Part shown: positions 32,683 through 41,686 of the stretch, piece after piece
Layout: each line of letters starts with the position of its first letter
How positions within the stretch are numbered: position 1 is the stretch's first letter
DNA from: Deltaproteobacteria bacterium
GTDB taxonomy: Bacteria > Desulfobacterota > Desulfobulbia > Desulfobulbales > Desulfocapsaceae
Direction: 5' to 3'
DNA length: 64,000 nucleotides
Assembly (NCBI GenBank): GCA_026388715.1
Contig: JAPLJF010000006.1
Location: forward strand, 62,001 to 126,000
Notes under the pieces: generated by a model
What the model was told of the DNA's origin: nothing
Databases searched by the model: none
What the model saw: the letters and a program-made list of their open reading frames with translations, nothing else
Made by a program: the position numbers and the translations under genes

Positions 32683-33672
32683 ATGGATCTCCATAAACTT
32701 GCCGTCTTCTGCAAGGTCATTGAGTTAAAAAGTTTTACCAGGGCCGCTACGGCCATGTCTCTTTCCCAGCCAACCATCAGTGAACATATCCGCGCCCTGG
32801 AACAGGAAACCGGACAGCGCCTGATCAACCGGCTTGGCCGCTCTTCCGCCACCCCTGGCTCGAGCGACACTCGGAGTTTCCCGTCCAGCTCGCTTACCTG
32901 GTCGTCCCTGCCCGGCGGCCGTGAGATCAGGACTTCTGAGTCCGGCAAAATCCTCTATTCGTATGCCAGAAAAATGCTCCGTTTGCAACAGGAGGCATTA
33001 GAGGCACTGGGACACTATTCGGGAAATCTGGCCGGACGGATGGCCATAGGCGCCGGCACCATTCCCGGGGCCTACATCCTGCCGGAAAAGATTGGCGCCT
33101 TCAAGAAAAGCCATCCTGATATCACCATCACCCTCCACATTGCGGGCTCCAGGACTATTGCCGGTGAGATCCTTTCCGGTGAGCTTGAAATGGGAATTCT
33201 CGGGGCCCAATGGCGGGAAAACGGCCTGATCTGGCAGGAGATCTTCAGCGATGAACTGATCCTGACCGTGGCCGCAGGGCATCCATGGGCCAAACTGCGG
33301 GAAATTTCTCTGGAACAACTGAGGGCAGAACCGTTTATCATGCGGGATGAATCCTCAGGGACAAGGCGTGCCCTCTCTCAGATTCTGGAGCAGCACGGCC
33401 TGAATCCGGCCCACCTGAATGTGGTGGCGGAAATGGGAACTACCGAGGCGATACGGCAATCGGTAAAGGCCGCCATCGGCATCTCCATCCTCTCATCTCA
33501 GGCCGTCAGGGAGGATATCGCTCATGGCAGCCTGGTAGAAGTCGCCATGCAAGGGATAAAAATGATCCGTCCTTTTTATATGGTCACCCGCAAAAACCAG
33601 GACCTGTCCCCTCTCTGCACGGCCTTCATCCAGACCCTGACAGTTACCAGCGACAAGAACGCTGAGACCTAA
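32683..33672 (+). CDS. LysR regulator of the selenium-metabolism type with an in-frame repeat insertion in its DNA-binding wing
   Basis: 329 residues against about 300 for the family. The helix-turn-helix is normal (ATAMSLSQPTISEHIRALEQ, about 22-41). After RLINRLGR (about 46-53) the usual four or so residues before TESGK are replaced by about 30 Ser/Pro-rich residues (SSATPGSSDTRSFPSSSL and following) encoded by a family B repeat. Normal LysR sequence resumes at SESGKILYSYARKML. The effector domain (about 120-310) is intact. The insertion falls in the beta-hairpin wing, so DNA binding may be altered. Next to yedF. Confidence 0.88.
   Translation: MDLHKLAVFCKVIELKSFTRAATAMSLSQPTISEHIRALEQETGQRLINRLGRSSATPGSSDTRSFPSSSLTWSSLPGGREIRTSESGKILYSYARKMLRLQQEALEALGHYSGNLAGRMAIGAGTIPGAYILPEKIGAFKKSHPDITITLHIAGSRTIAGEILSGELEMGILGAQWRENGLIWQEIFSDELILTVAAGHPWAKLREISLEQLRAEPFIMRDESSGTRRALSQILEQHGLNPAHLNVVAEMGTTEAIRQSVKAAIGISILSSQAVREDIAHGSLVEVAMQGIKMIRPFYMVTRKNQDLSPLCTAFIQTLTVTSDKNAET
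32834..32913 (-). repeat. Family B repeat inside lysR
   Basis: Gap-free counterpart of 31177-31256, in opposite orientation relative to the host gene. The minus strand contains GGGCAGGGACGACCAGG and AGTGTCGCTCGAGCCAGG. The host reads the other strand, so the element is open on both strands. Confidence 0.75.
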
Positions 33673-33685
33673 AAAGACGTCCTGC

Positions 33686-35530
33686 TCACACAAGCTCTTC
33701 AGGCAAAATACGCACCGCCCCTTTATCTGCCGAGGCCGCAAGCAGGGCATAGGCCCTCAGCGCCGGTGACACCTTCCGGTCGCGGTCGGTTGGCTGAAAG
33801 GCCCGCCTGCCCTTCTGTTCTTCCTGCTGTCGTCTCGCGGCCAGTTCCTGCTCAGACACCAGGACATTGATACTCCGCTTGGGAATATCAATGTCGATGA
33901 TATCTCCAGCCATAACCAGGCCAATAGCCCCGCCAGCCGCAGCCTCGGGCGAGACATGGCCGATCGACAGCCCTGAGGTGCCGCCGGAGAAACGGCCGTC
34001 GGTGACCAGGGCACATTCCTTACCCAGATGGACCGATTTGAGATAGGAGGTGGGATACAGCATCTCCTGCATCCCCGGCCCCCCTCTAGGTCCCTCATAG
34101 CGGATAATCACGACATCACCGGCCTTGATCACCCCATCAAGAATGGCCTCACAGGCAGCCTCCTGTGAGGAAAAGACCCTGGCAGTTCCGGTAAAATGAA
34201 AGATGGAGGGATCAACCCCGGCCGTCTTGACGATACATCCTGTGGCCGCAATATTGCCATAGAGGACGGCCAGCCCACCATCCTTACTATAACAATGAGC
34301 CACATCGCGGATGCAGCCGTTGGTCCGATCAAGGTCCGGCTCCGCGTACATGGTTGTCTGCGACCCCATCACCAGATTGCGGCCACTGGAGGCCGGGGCG
34401 CTCAGATAGAGTTGCCTGGCCGCCTCGCTGGCGGCACCACCGGCAATATCCCAGAGTTGCAGTGTTTCTCTGAGTGTTGGCGCATCCACCCGGCACACCG
34501 AGGTGTCAACCAATCCGGCCCGGGCCAGCTCACCAAGAATCCCCATGATTCCGCCCGCCCGGTTCACATCCTCCATATGATAATGCGACGAAGGAGCGAC
34601 CTTGCACAGATTGGGCACCTTCCGCGACAGGGCGTCAATATCCTCCATGCTGAAATCCACCTCAGCGGCATGGGCGATGGCCAGCAGATGGAGCACGGTA
34701 TTGCTTGATCCACCCATGGCAATATCAAGGGTCATGGCATTCAAGAAAGCGGCGCGGCTGGCAATGGACCTGGGCAGAACCGTGGCGTCTTCCCGGTCAT
34801 ACCAGGCGTGGGCCATCTCGACAATCCGCTCTGCCGCGCGAACAAAAAGGCCGGTACGGCTGCCATGGGTGGCCACCACGGTGCCGTTGCCGGGCAGGGC
34901 CAGACCCAGCGCCTCATTGAGACAATTCATGGAGTTGGCCGTAAACATCCCGGAGCACGATCCGCAGGTGGGACAGGCGCAGCGCTCAACCATAGCAATC
35001 TCCGCATCCGAGACCGCCTGATCGCCGGCCATAACCATGGCATCAACCAGATCGTAGCGCTTGTCCCCATCAACACCAGCCTCCATGGGTCCGCCGGAGA
35101 CAAAGATGGTGGGGATATTAAGACGCATGGCTGCCATGAGCATCCCGGGGGTGATCTTGTCGCAGTTGCTGATGCAGATCATGGCATCTACCGTGTGGGC
35201 GTTGCACATATATTCAACGCTGTCGGCAATCAGCTCCCGGGAAGGCAGGGAGTAAAGCATGCCGGCGTGGCCCATGGCAATCCCGTCATCAATGGCAATG
35301 GTATTGAACTCGGCCGCGAAACATCCAAGTTCAGCGATCTGTTTTTTAATTTGCTGACCAATTTCATGAAGATGCACATGGCCGGGAACAAACTGTGTAA
35401 AAGAATTGACGATAGCAATGACGGGGTGGCCAAACTGCTCTTCTGTCATGCCGTTGGCCCGCCAGAGACTGCGAGCCCCGGCCATCCGACGACCTTGTGT
35501 GGTGGTTGCGCTGCGTAAGGAAATTGCCAT
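33686..35530 (-). CDS. ilvD: Dihydroxy-acid dehydratase
   Basis: Fe-S dehydratase of valine, isoleucine and pantothenate synthesis. 614 residues, the long IlvD form. Cluster cysteines: [10 protein letters not shown] (about 122) and [15 protein letters not shown] (about 190-205). [10 protein letters not shown] near the C-terminus and [10 protein letters not shown] near residue 80 are family motifs. No other ilv gene is adjacent. It converges on the lysR gene with a 13-base gap. Confidence 0.96.
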   Translation of the reverse strand: MAISLRSATTTQGRRMAGARSLWRANGMTEEQFGHPVIAIVNSFTQFVPGHVHLHEIGQQIKKQIAELGCFAAEFNTIAIDDGIAMGHAGMLYSLPSRELIADSVEYMCNAHTVDAMICISNCDKITPGMLMAAMRLNIPTIFVSGGPMEAGVDGDKRYDLVDAMVMAGDQAVSDAEIAMVERCACPTCGSCSGMFTANSMNCLNEALGLALPGNGTVVATHGSRTGLFVRAAERIVEMAHAWYDREDATVLPRSIASRAAFLNAMTLDIAMGGSSNTVLHLLAIAHAAEVDFSMEDIDALSRKVPNLCKVAPSSHYHMEDVNRAGGIMGILGELARAGLVDTSVCRVDAPTLRETLQLWDIAGGAASEAARQLYLSAPASSGRNLVMGSQTTMYAEPDLDRTNGCIRDVAHCYSKDGGLAVLYGNIAATGCIVKTAGVDPSIFHFTGTARVFSSQEAACEAILDGVIKAGDVVIIRYEGPRGGPGMQEMLYPTSYLKSVHLGKECALVTDGRFSGGTSGLSIGHVSPEAAAGGAIGLVMAGDIIDIDIPKRSINVLVSEQELAARRQQEEQKGRRAFQPTDRDRKVSPALRAYALLAASADKGAVRILPEELV

Positions 35531-35574
35531 CTTGTTTCACCAGGGAGAAAAGAATCAATCAAAAGAGTCGGTGC

Positions 35575-35624
35575 AAAATAACCAAAAAAGCAGAAGTTAT
35601 TTTACAACAGCTCCTAAAAAACGT
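35575..35624. repeat. Family A fragment upstream of ilvD
   Basis: AAAATAACCAAAAAAGCAGA ... TTATTTTACAACAGCTCCTA, the decayed right half of a family A hairpin, in the space between divergent ilvD and pilU-like genes. Confidence 0.45.
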
Positions 35625-35699
35625 TTGAATTTCTTGTTACTTTTGTGCCAATATACTATGAAAATAAATACGATTACACCTTTTTTCTGGAGAAAACTT

Positions 35700-36869
35700 A
35701 TGAAACAATCAGATATTGATTACTGGATCACCGTCATGCTCACGTCGTACGAGAATGTCTCGGACCTGAACCTGACGGTAGGCAAGCCATTGCAGGTAGA
35801 AGCCTCTGGCGTGCTCATGCCGGTGCAGGTACAGCCTCCCGTCGACCAGCTCACCCCCTTTCAGACCGAGGTCTTCGCCCTGAACCTGATTGGCAACAAC
35901 AAACGACTTATAACAGACCTGCTGCACACCGGTTCCTGTGATCTTTCTTACGCTCTTGGCGACAAGGCCCGCTTCCGGGTTAATATCTTCTCCCAGAAAG
36001 GCCTCTACTCCATTGTATTGCGGAAACTGGAGACCGTCATCCCGACCATCGAAGGCATGAAATTTCCGGAGGTCTTCCATAAAATCGCCAGCGAACGAAA
36101 CGGCCTTGTCCTCTTTACCGGGTCCACGGGCAGCGGCAAGACTACCTCCCTTGCCGCCCTGCTGCATGAGATCAACCACGAACGTCAGGTACATGTGGTC
36201 ACTCTTGAAGACCCCATTGAATATGTCCACCCGCACGACAAGGCCACCTTCAATCAGCGGGAGCTGGGCAAAGACTTTGACACCTTTGCCTCAGGCGTCC
36301 GCGCGGCGCTGCGTCAGGCACCCAAGGTCATCCTGATAGGCGAAATGCGCGACCGGGAAACCTTGGAAACCGCCATAGCCGCCGCCGAAACCGGACATCT
36401 TGTGTTCTCAACCCTGCACACCATTGACGCCGGCCAGGCCATCAACCGTATTCTCGGTTTTTATGAGCTGGAAGAACAACCACAGATCAGGAATCGCTTG
36501 ATTGACACTTTGCGCTGGGTTGTCGGGCAACGCTTATTGCCGAAGGTCACAGGAGGACGGGTGGCCGCCATTGAGATCCTCTGCACCAGTCTGCGGGCCA
36601 AGGATCTGATTCTCAATGGCGAAAGAGAGGAAAAAACATTTTACAAGGTCATTGAGGCTGGCTCCGCCGTCGGCATGCGCACCTTTGATCAGCATATTAT
36701 TGAACTCTACGAGCAGGGAATCATCTCCGAGAAAACTGCCATGTCCTACTGCACCCAACGTACCGAAGTCGCAAGAAAACTCGACACCCTCAAGGCGGCA
36801 CGCGGCGAGGCAACCTCCACCCTCTCCGGGCTTGCCATGGAAGAGGAAGAACAAGATCGACGCTGGTAA
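35700..36869 (+). CDS. Type IV pilus retraction ATPase, PilT/PilU family
   Basis: 389 residues from ATG at 35700 with TGGAG upstream. Walker A GSTGSGKTTS (about 141-150), LEDPIEYVH (Asp box), Walker B VILIGEMRD (about 211-219) and His box GHLVFSTLHT. The N-terminal PAS-like domain starts SDLNLTVGKP. The acidic tail EEEEQDRRW is reminiscent of PilU. Hexameric motor that retracts pili for twitching; no other pil gene is in the window. Confidence 0.92.
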   Translation: MKQSDIDYWITVMLTSYENVSDLNLTVGKPLQVEASGVLMPVQVQPPVDQLTPFQTEVFALNLIGNNKRLITDLLHTGSCDLSYALGDKARFRVNIFSQKGLYSIVLRKLETVIPTIEGMKFPEVFHKIASERNGLVLFTGSTGSGKTTSLAALLHEINHERQVHVVTLEDPIEYVHPHDKATFNQRELGKDFDTFASGVRAALRQAPKVILIGEMRDRETLETAIAAAETGHLVFSTLHTIDAGQAINRILGFYELEEQPQIRNRLIDTLRWVVGQRLLPKVTGGRVAAIEILCTSLRAKDLILNGEREEKTFYKVIEAGSAVGMRTFDQHIIELYEQGIISEKTAMSYCTQRTEVARKLDTLKAARGEATSTLSGLAMEEEEQDRRW

Positions 36870-36883
36870 TATGAATAGGCTGA

Positions 36884-36993
36884 AGACTGAAGGATATCAA
36901 TCATCATGCAACGCTCGGGTCAAGCCGGCTTATAAAAAATTCCGGCACGTTGCATGATCACGCATTATTTGTCCCTAAAAGCCTTCAGCCTTC
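36884..36993. repeat. Inverted-repeat element with nested arms
   Basis: Outer arms GGCTGAAGACTGAAGG and CCTTCAGCC; inner arms ATCATGCAACG (about 36902) and CGTTGCATGAT (about 36950) around a CCGG-containing core. GGCTGAAGGCTGAAG motifs also occur near 7079 and 26142. Probably a small non-autonomous repeat. Confidence 0.5.
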
Positions 36994-37051
36994 CGTCTAT
37001 CTGGCTTGCACATTTACACGACTCAACAACCTAAAAAATGAGACAATAATC

Positions 37052-37765
37052 ATGATAGCAGCCTGCCCCCATTGTCAAAAAAAACTCAAACTCGGCCCCA
37101 AAGTTGAAAGCAGTCTCAGGATGCTCAGCCCAGGCAAATCACTCCGTATCAACTGTCCTCAATGCGGAAGCGCAATCCTGCTTGATGCCGGCAGCATGCT
37201 GACGGAACCTCAAGCACCAGCTAAAATGGCAAATTCTCCAATGCCGCGCCCCACCAACCAACAGATCACACCACCACCTCCTCCTGATCTCTCTGGCCTG
37301 AGCAATAATGCATATGAAGGCAAAGGAGTGATCGAAGACACTCCCAAGGTACTCGTCCTGATGCCAGATTCTCCCAACTGCCGCCTGATAACAGAGGCCA
37401 TGGAGGCCTTGGGGTACCAGCTCTCTTTTGTCCAATCTGCTGAAGACGCTATGGAGAAGATGCAGTTTGTCAATTACGCCAGTGTTATCCTCCACTCTCA
37501 TTATGAAGGTTCTGCTTTGGAAAACGGGGTCTTTCATCAGTTTATGCGCGCCATGAATATGAGCAAGCGCCGATATATCTTTTACATCCTCATAGGCCCT
37601 GAATTTCACACCCTGTATGACCTCGAGGCCCTTGCCTATTCCGCTAATCTTGTGGTCAATGACCAGGATCTCTCGCAATTTGCCATCATTCTCCGCACGG
37701 CCATTCCTAAACACGAAGGAATGTTCGGGGCAATCATGCAAGAGATGAGTGCATTGGGACGATAA
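37052..37765 (+). CDS. Zinc-ribbon protein with receiver-like C-terminal domain
   Basis: 237 residues from ATG at 37052. N-terminal zinc ribbon MIAACPHCQKKLKLG ... INCPQCGS (two CxxC, as in MJ0042-type fingers), a Pro-rich linker (about 55-85, PPPPPDLSG), then a domain from about 97 that looks like a response-regulator receiver fold (KVLVLMPDSPNCRLITEAME) but lacks a clear phospho-acceptor Asp. Such chimeras occur in deltaproteobacteria next to pilus or gliding genes; here it follows the pilus ATPase. Function unknown. Confidence 0.6.
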   Translation: MIAACPHCQKKLKLGPKVESSLRMLSPGKSLRINCPQCGSAILLDAGSMLTEPQAPAKMANSPMPRPTNQQITPPPPPDLSGLSNNAYEGKGVIEDTPKVLVLMPDSPNCRLITEAMEALGYQLSFVQSAEDAMEKMQFVNYASVILHSHYEGSALENGVFHQFMRAMNMSKRRYIFYILIGPEFHTLYDLEALAYSANLVVNDQDLSQFAIILRTAIPKHEGMFGAIMQEMSALGR

Positions 37766-37816
37766 CCTCAACATCAAAGGGCCGGGATCAAGCAACCGTA
37801 ACTGCTCAGGTAGATA

Positions 37817-37872
37817 GACTGAAGGCTGAAGGTTTTTAGGGGCAAATACTTCAGTCTTCAGCCTTCAGCCTA
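37817..37872. repeat. Inverted repeat of GGCTGAAG type
   Basis: GACTGAAGGCTGAAG on the left and CTTCAGCCTTCAGCC on the right, flanking TTTTTAGGGGCAAATA. Second copy of the 36884 outer-arm type, forming a hairpin between the zinc-ribbon gene and the aldolase gene. Confidence 0.5.
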
Positions 37873-37898
37873 AACACCTAAATAATTACAAAGCGAAA

Positions 37899-40007
37899 AT
37901 GAACAACCGTTACAATGGCAGCGATGCCCAGAACTTTATCACCGCCCATCCTCATTGTCAGCCGGAGCTGGCATTACGAGTGTACACCTCACGACTGATT
38001 GGCCAGGAGGCATCTCTGCTCTTACATGGTGGCGGCAACACCTCGGCCAAGGCCCAGGTGACAACCATCCTGGGTGACCAGACTGACGTGCTGTTCATTA
38101 AGGGCAGCGGCTGGGATCTGGAAACCATTGAGCCCCAGGGCTTTCCGGCCCTCGATCTTGGTTACCTGCGCCGCCTGCGCGCACTCGAAACGCTCAGCGA
38201 CGAAGAGATGGTCAATCAGTTCAAGACCCACATGATGGACAGCTCCGCTCCCAGCCCTTCCATCGAAACACTGGTTCACGCCTTTCTGCCCCACCGTTAT
38301 ATTGACCATACCCATGCCGATGCCATCGTCACCCTGACCAACATGGCTGACCCGGAGGCACGCCTGCTGAGTATCCTGGGGGACAGAATCGCCATTCTTC
38401 CCTGGATCATGCCGGGTTTTCCTCTGGCGCAAGCGATTGCCGAATGCTATGAAAATCGCCCTGACCTGGAGGCCATTATCCTGCGCAACCATGGGATCTT
38501 CACCTTCGCCTCGGAGGCTGAGGTGGCATACAATCGCATGATCCACTACGTCACGCTGGCAGAAGAGTATCTTCAGGCCAGTCAACCGGCCAGTCAATAC
38601 CAGCCAGCAATGATCACTGATTCCAGGCTTGATGTGACAATGATCCTGCCATTACTGCGTGGCGCCCTGACCATTGATTCCGCAGTGCCTGGCAACACGC
38701 CCCCTTTTCTGCTGCATTTACATGACAATGAGGCTATCCTGCGCTGCCTGAACAGGGATAATGCCCAGGCCATTTATACCACCGGCGTTCTCACCCCGGA
38801 TCATGTGATCCGCACCAAAAATTATCCGCTCTGGCTTGACCTGCAAGGCCGTGATGAAGAGCAGACGGCCCAGGCCATCTCTGTTGCCATGGCTGAGTAT
38901 GAGCAGCGGTATCACCATTACTTTCACTCCCAGGCCACAACCAAAGAGGTGACACGAACCTGTCTTGACCTTAAACCACGGGTGATCCTGATTCCGGGAC
39001 TGGGCATTGTCACCGCCGGGGTCACAGAAAAAGCAGCCGGCATGGCCGCCGATATTGCGGAACATACCCTCCTGGCCAAGGCGCTCGGCGCGGCCATTGC
39101 CCCCTATCAGGAGCTGGCCGAAGAACATATCTTTGACATGGAATACTGGAGCCTGGAACAGGCCAAACTGAAAAAGGGAAACACCTTGCCGCTTTCCGGA
39201 CGCAGCGCTTTGGTGACCGGCGGCGGCGGGGCTATTGCCTGCGGCATTGGCCGCAAACTCCTGGCCGCTGGGGCCAGGGTCTTTCTCTCCGACATTGACA
39301 GCCAGCGCCTGCAACGGGTCTGTGGACTTCTGGCTCAGGAGTTTGATCCGGATCGAATCAGCGGCGTCATCATGGATGTGACTGACAGCGCCTCGGTGCG
39401 CCAGGGCTTGCAGGAAATCATCCTTGGCTGTGGTGGCCTGGATATCCTGGTGCCCAATGCCGGGCTCGCCCATGTCGCCACCCTGGCCGACCTTGACGAG
39501 GCCATATTCAGAAAGGTACTTGATGTCAACCTGCTAGGGGTCTTTCAGGTGATCAAGGCTGCCATTCCCATTTTCAAACGACAGGCACGGACCGGACACA
39601 TTCCCGCCCAGATCATCATCAACAGTTCCAAAAATGTCTTTGCCCCCGGCGTCGCCTTTGGCGCCTATTCGACCTCCAAGGCCGGGGCCCACCAGTTAGG
39701 CAAGATCGCTGCTCTGGAACTGGCCGAGATTGGCGCCCGGGTCAACATGATCAATGCCGACGGCATCTTCGATGATCACGGTATCTCCTCCGGCCTCTGG
39801 GATGTGGTGGGACCTGACCGAATGCGCTCCCGCAATCTCGACCCTCAGGGGCTGAAAGAGTACTATCGCAACCGCAATCTTCTCAAGACCGAGGTCCTCG
39901 CCGACCATGTGGGCAATGCCGTGGTCTTTTTTGCCTCAGGCCTCACCCCCACCACCGGCGCCACCCTGCCCGTTGACGGCGGCGTGGCCAGCGCCTTTCC
40001 CCGCTGA
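37899..40007 (+). CDS. Bifunctional class II aldolase / short-chain dehydrogenase
   Basis: 702 residues. The N-terminal aldolase part has LLHGGGNTSAK (about 41-51), zinc histidines in HTHADA (about 138) and RNHGIF (about 199). The C-terminal Rossmann part has GGGGAIACGIGRKL (about 444), NAGLAH, and the catalytic YSTSKAG (about 589). This architecture is that of the rhamnulose-1-phosphate-aldolase/lactaldehyde dehydrogenase type, but substrate is not fixed by sequence. The dTDP-rhamnose genes 20 kb away make rhamnose or a related deoxysugar plausible, only as inference. No sugar transporter is adjacent. Confidence 0.85.
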   Translation: MNNRYNGSDAQNFITAHPHCQPELALRVYTSRLIGQEASLLLHGGGNTSAKAQVTTILGDQTDVLFIKGSGWDLETIEPQGFPALDLGYLRRLRALETLSDEEMVNQFKTHMMDSSAPSPSIETLVHAFLPHRYIDHTHADAIVTLTNMADPEARLLSILGDRIAILPWIMPGFPLAQAIAECYENRPDLEAIILRNHGIFTFASEAEVAYNRMIHYVTLAEEYLQASQPASQYQPAMITDSRLDVTMILPLLRGALTIDSAVPGNTPPFLLHLHDNEAILRCLNRDNAQAIYTTGVLTPDHVIRTKNYPLWLDLQGRDEEQTAQAISVAMAEYEQRYHHYFHSQATTKEVTRTCLDLKPRVILIPGLGIVTAGVTEKAAGMAADIAEHTLLAKALGAAIAPYQELAEEHIFDMEYWSLEQAKLKKGNTLPLSGRSALVTGGGGAIACGIGRKLLAAGARVFLSDIDSQRLQRVCGLLAQEFDPDRISGVIMDVTDSASVRQGLQEIILGCGGLDILVPNAGLAHVATLADLDEAIFRKVLDVNLLGVFQVIKAAIPIFKRQARTGHIPAQIIINSSKNVFAPGVAFGAYSTSKAGAHQLGKIAALELAEIGARVNMINADGIFDDHGISSGLWDVVGPDRMRSRNLDPQGLKEYYRNRNLLKTEVLADHVGNAVVFFASGLTPTTGATLPVDGGVASAFPR

Positions 40008-40107
40008 CTATCGCCTGAAAACACACATCCCTGCCTTATGCTGCAATGATATTCGTATATCTGCGGACAGGGATGATCCCGCGATAAGCCATAGGCGACG
40101 TAGGATC

Positions 40108-41007
40108 TCACGACGCACAAACCTCCCAACCCAGCATCGCCTTTTTTCGGCTGCTGCCCCAACGATAATGATGGATCTCACCTGATTTGCGGATCACCCG
40201 GTGACAGGGGATCAGGTAGCCCACAGGATTGGCGGCCACAGCGCTGGCCACGGCCCGACAGGCAGTGGGGTGGCCTATATAAGCGGCCAGATCCTGATAA
40301 CTGATCATGGTGCCCCTGGGAAGAGTCAGCAGCGCCTGCCAAACCCTGATCTGAAAAGGCGTTCCCTTGAGCAGTAATGAGATGGGATCAATGGGCTCAA
40401 CCCCGGCGGGCGTAAATATCCGCGCCACCACCTGCCTGCCACTCTGTCCCTCATCAGCAATGATCGTTGCCTGGGGCCAGTTATGGCGCAACTCTTCCAG
40501 GTGCACCTGCAATTTCCCCTCATCCACAAAGGAAAGATGACAGATTTCCCTGCCGATCATGGCCAGAAGGCAATCACCAAATGGGCTGGGATATAAACCG
40601 TAGGTGATAGTCAGCCCCGAAGTCTTCACTTCGCTGCGCTTACCAGTCCCCTGCCCTTTTTCCTGTCCAGAGGGCAGCAACCGCACCTGACAACAGATCC
40701 AGAAATCATGATGACCAGTCCCGGCAGGTCCTGGTTGCGGCCAACCCGCCAGCTGGCCTCTGGTCTCCAGCAACCTCTTCCGGGTCTGGCTCAAGGTCAG
40801 GGATTGCATGAACCGGGTCAGGCCGACACCTGCCCACCGTGCAAACACTGTATCCAGGCAATCTTTGCTCAAGCCCACCCTGGCCGCAATTTCCTCCGCT
40901 CCTGAGTATTCCCACACCCTCTCATCAAGGGCATGAATGACCATTTCAATGGTTCGATAATCCGCAGTATTTTTCAAAGTATCCTCAAGGCTCCCAGAAA
41001 AGAACAA
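40108..41007 (-). CDS. Ada/Ogt-like methylated-DNA-cysteine methyltransferase with AraC-type HTH
   Basis: 299 residues. An AraC-like helix-turn-helix (about 35-90, GAEEIAARVGLSKDCLDTVF) precedes the methyltransferase, whose active site PCHRV (about 267-271) and SYQDLAAYIGHP helix are intact. The N-terminal zinc domain of Ada is absent. Between the two (about 95-130) the sequence is divergent and includes GKRSEVKTSG, from a stretch matching family B repeats (40614-40646). It repairs O6-methylguanine by transferring the methyl to Cys; whether it also regulates is unclear. Confidence 0.85.
   Translation of the reverse strand: MFFSGSLEDTLKNTADYRTIEMVIHALDERVWEYSGAEEIAARVGLSKDCLDTVFARWAGVGLTRFMQSLTLSQTRKRLLETRGQLAGWPQPGPAGTGHHDFWICCQVRLLPSGQEKGQGTGKRSEVKTSGLTITYGLYPSPFGDCLLAMIGREICHLSFVDEGKLQVHLEELRHNWPQATIIADEGQSGRQVVARIFTPAGVEPIDPISLLLKGTPFQIRVWQALLTLPRGTMISYQDLAAYIGHPTACRAVASAVAANPVGYLIPCHRVIRKSGEIHHYRWGSSRKKAMLGWEVCAS
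40614..40646 (-). repeat. Family B-like segment inside the Ada-like gene
   Basis: The minus strand reads GGTAAGCGCAGCGAAGTGAA then GACTTCGGGG. Compare GGTAAGCGAGC...ACTCCG in lysR and GGTAAGTGAAGACTCCGG in the non-coding copy near 15200-15220. Shorter and less sure than the other copies. Confidence 0.4.
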
Positions 41008-41245
41008 GGGATAACCAACCGATCAGAAAGGATATTCCCTCTTTTATACATTTTGTTGACACTATCACATTTATCATCACAATACTACCATTGTGCTCAC
41101 TGACGGGAGCCATTACGACCGATACCACAGGCCTTTTTTATAGAAATTTCCTATTTTACATATCGTCATTCTTGTATTAATGAGTCTCTGCACATTGAAT
41201 CTGTTTTTGTTTGTTTTCTATAAAAAAGAACAAGGAGAAAAAATC

Positions 41246-41668
41246 ATGAAAAAAGGAATGGCGGTTCTTGCAGTTCTGGTGATCGGGATGCTCAATATGG
41301 CGGCCCTGTTTGAAAATTTTAATTATGTCACGGCAGAGGATTTCAAACAGTGGCTTGATTCCGGCAAGGCCATGGTTCTTGTGGATATCCAGGTTAAGGA
41401 TGAATTCTCGCGCCATCATTTTAAAGATTCCATTGAGACCAACTCCTTTCCTGTGGACACTGAAGAACAGCGGCAGATGATCAACCCTGCGGTCGCCGCA
41501 AGCAAAGCAGCCGGCACTGATGTGGTGGTGATCTGTCCACGCGGTGGTGGCGGCGCCAAGAAATGCTATAATTATCTCAAGGCCCAGGGGATTCCGGAGA
41601 CAAAACTCTTTATTCTCGAAGGCGGCGTCGAAAAATGGCCCCACAAGGAAATGCTGGTGAGCCGTTAA
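41246..41668 (+). CDS. Exported rhodanese-like protein
   Basis: 140 residues from ATG at 41246 with AAGGAG upstream. N-terminal hydrophobic stretch (AVLAVLVIGMLNMAALF) acts as signal or anchor. The rhodanese fold follows: VLVDIQVKDEF, then the active-site loop VVVICPRGGGGAKK (Cys about 99) and EGGVEKWPHK. It would transfer sulfane sulfur or bind persulfide in the periplasm. The loop is Gly-rich and not the CRxGxR of thiosulfate enzymes. The 18-base gap to the next gene suggests an operon. Confidence 0.8.
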   Translation: MKKGMAVLAVLVIGMLNMAALFENFNYVTAEDFKQWLDSGKAMVLVDIQVKDEFSRHHFKDSIETNSFPVDTEEQRQMINPAVAASKAAGTDVVVICPRGGGGAKKCYNYLKAQGIPETKLFILEGGVEKWPHKEMLVSR

Positions 41669-41686
41669 CAACGGTTTTCCCCTTCC

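Noticed and set aside
35406-35699. Long N-terminal extension of the PilT/PilU ATPase
   Set aside because: It overlaps ilvD and a repeat remnant; the ATG at 35700 has a ribosome site and begins the family domain.
40108-41007. Frameshift in the Ada-like gene
   Set aside because: An alternative frame around 40706-40760 looked plausible, but the annotated frame keeps G..G.G..HD.....C spacing and is continuous to the active site.
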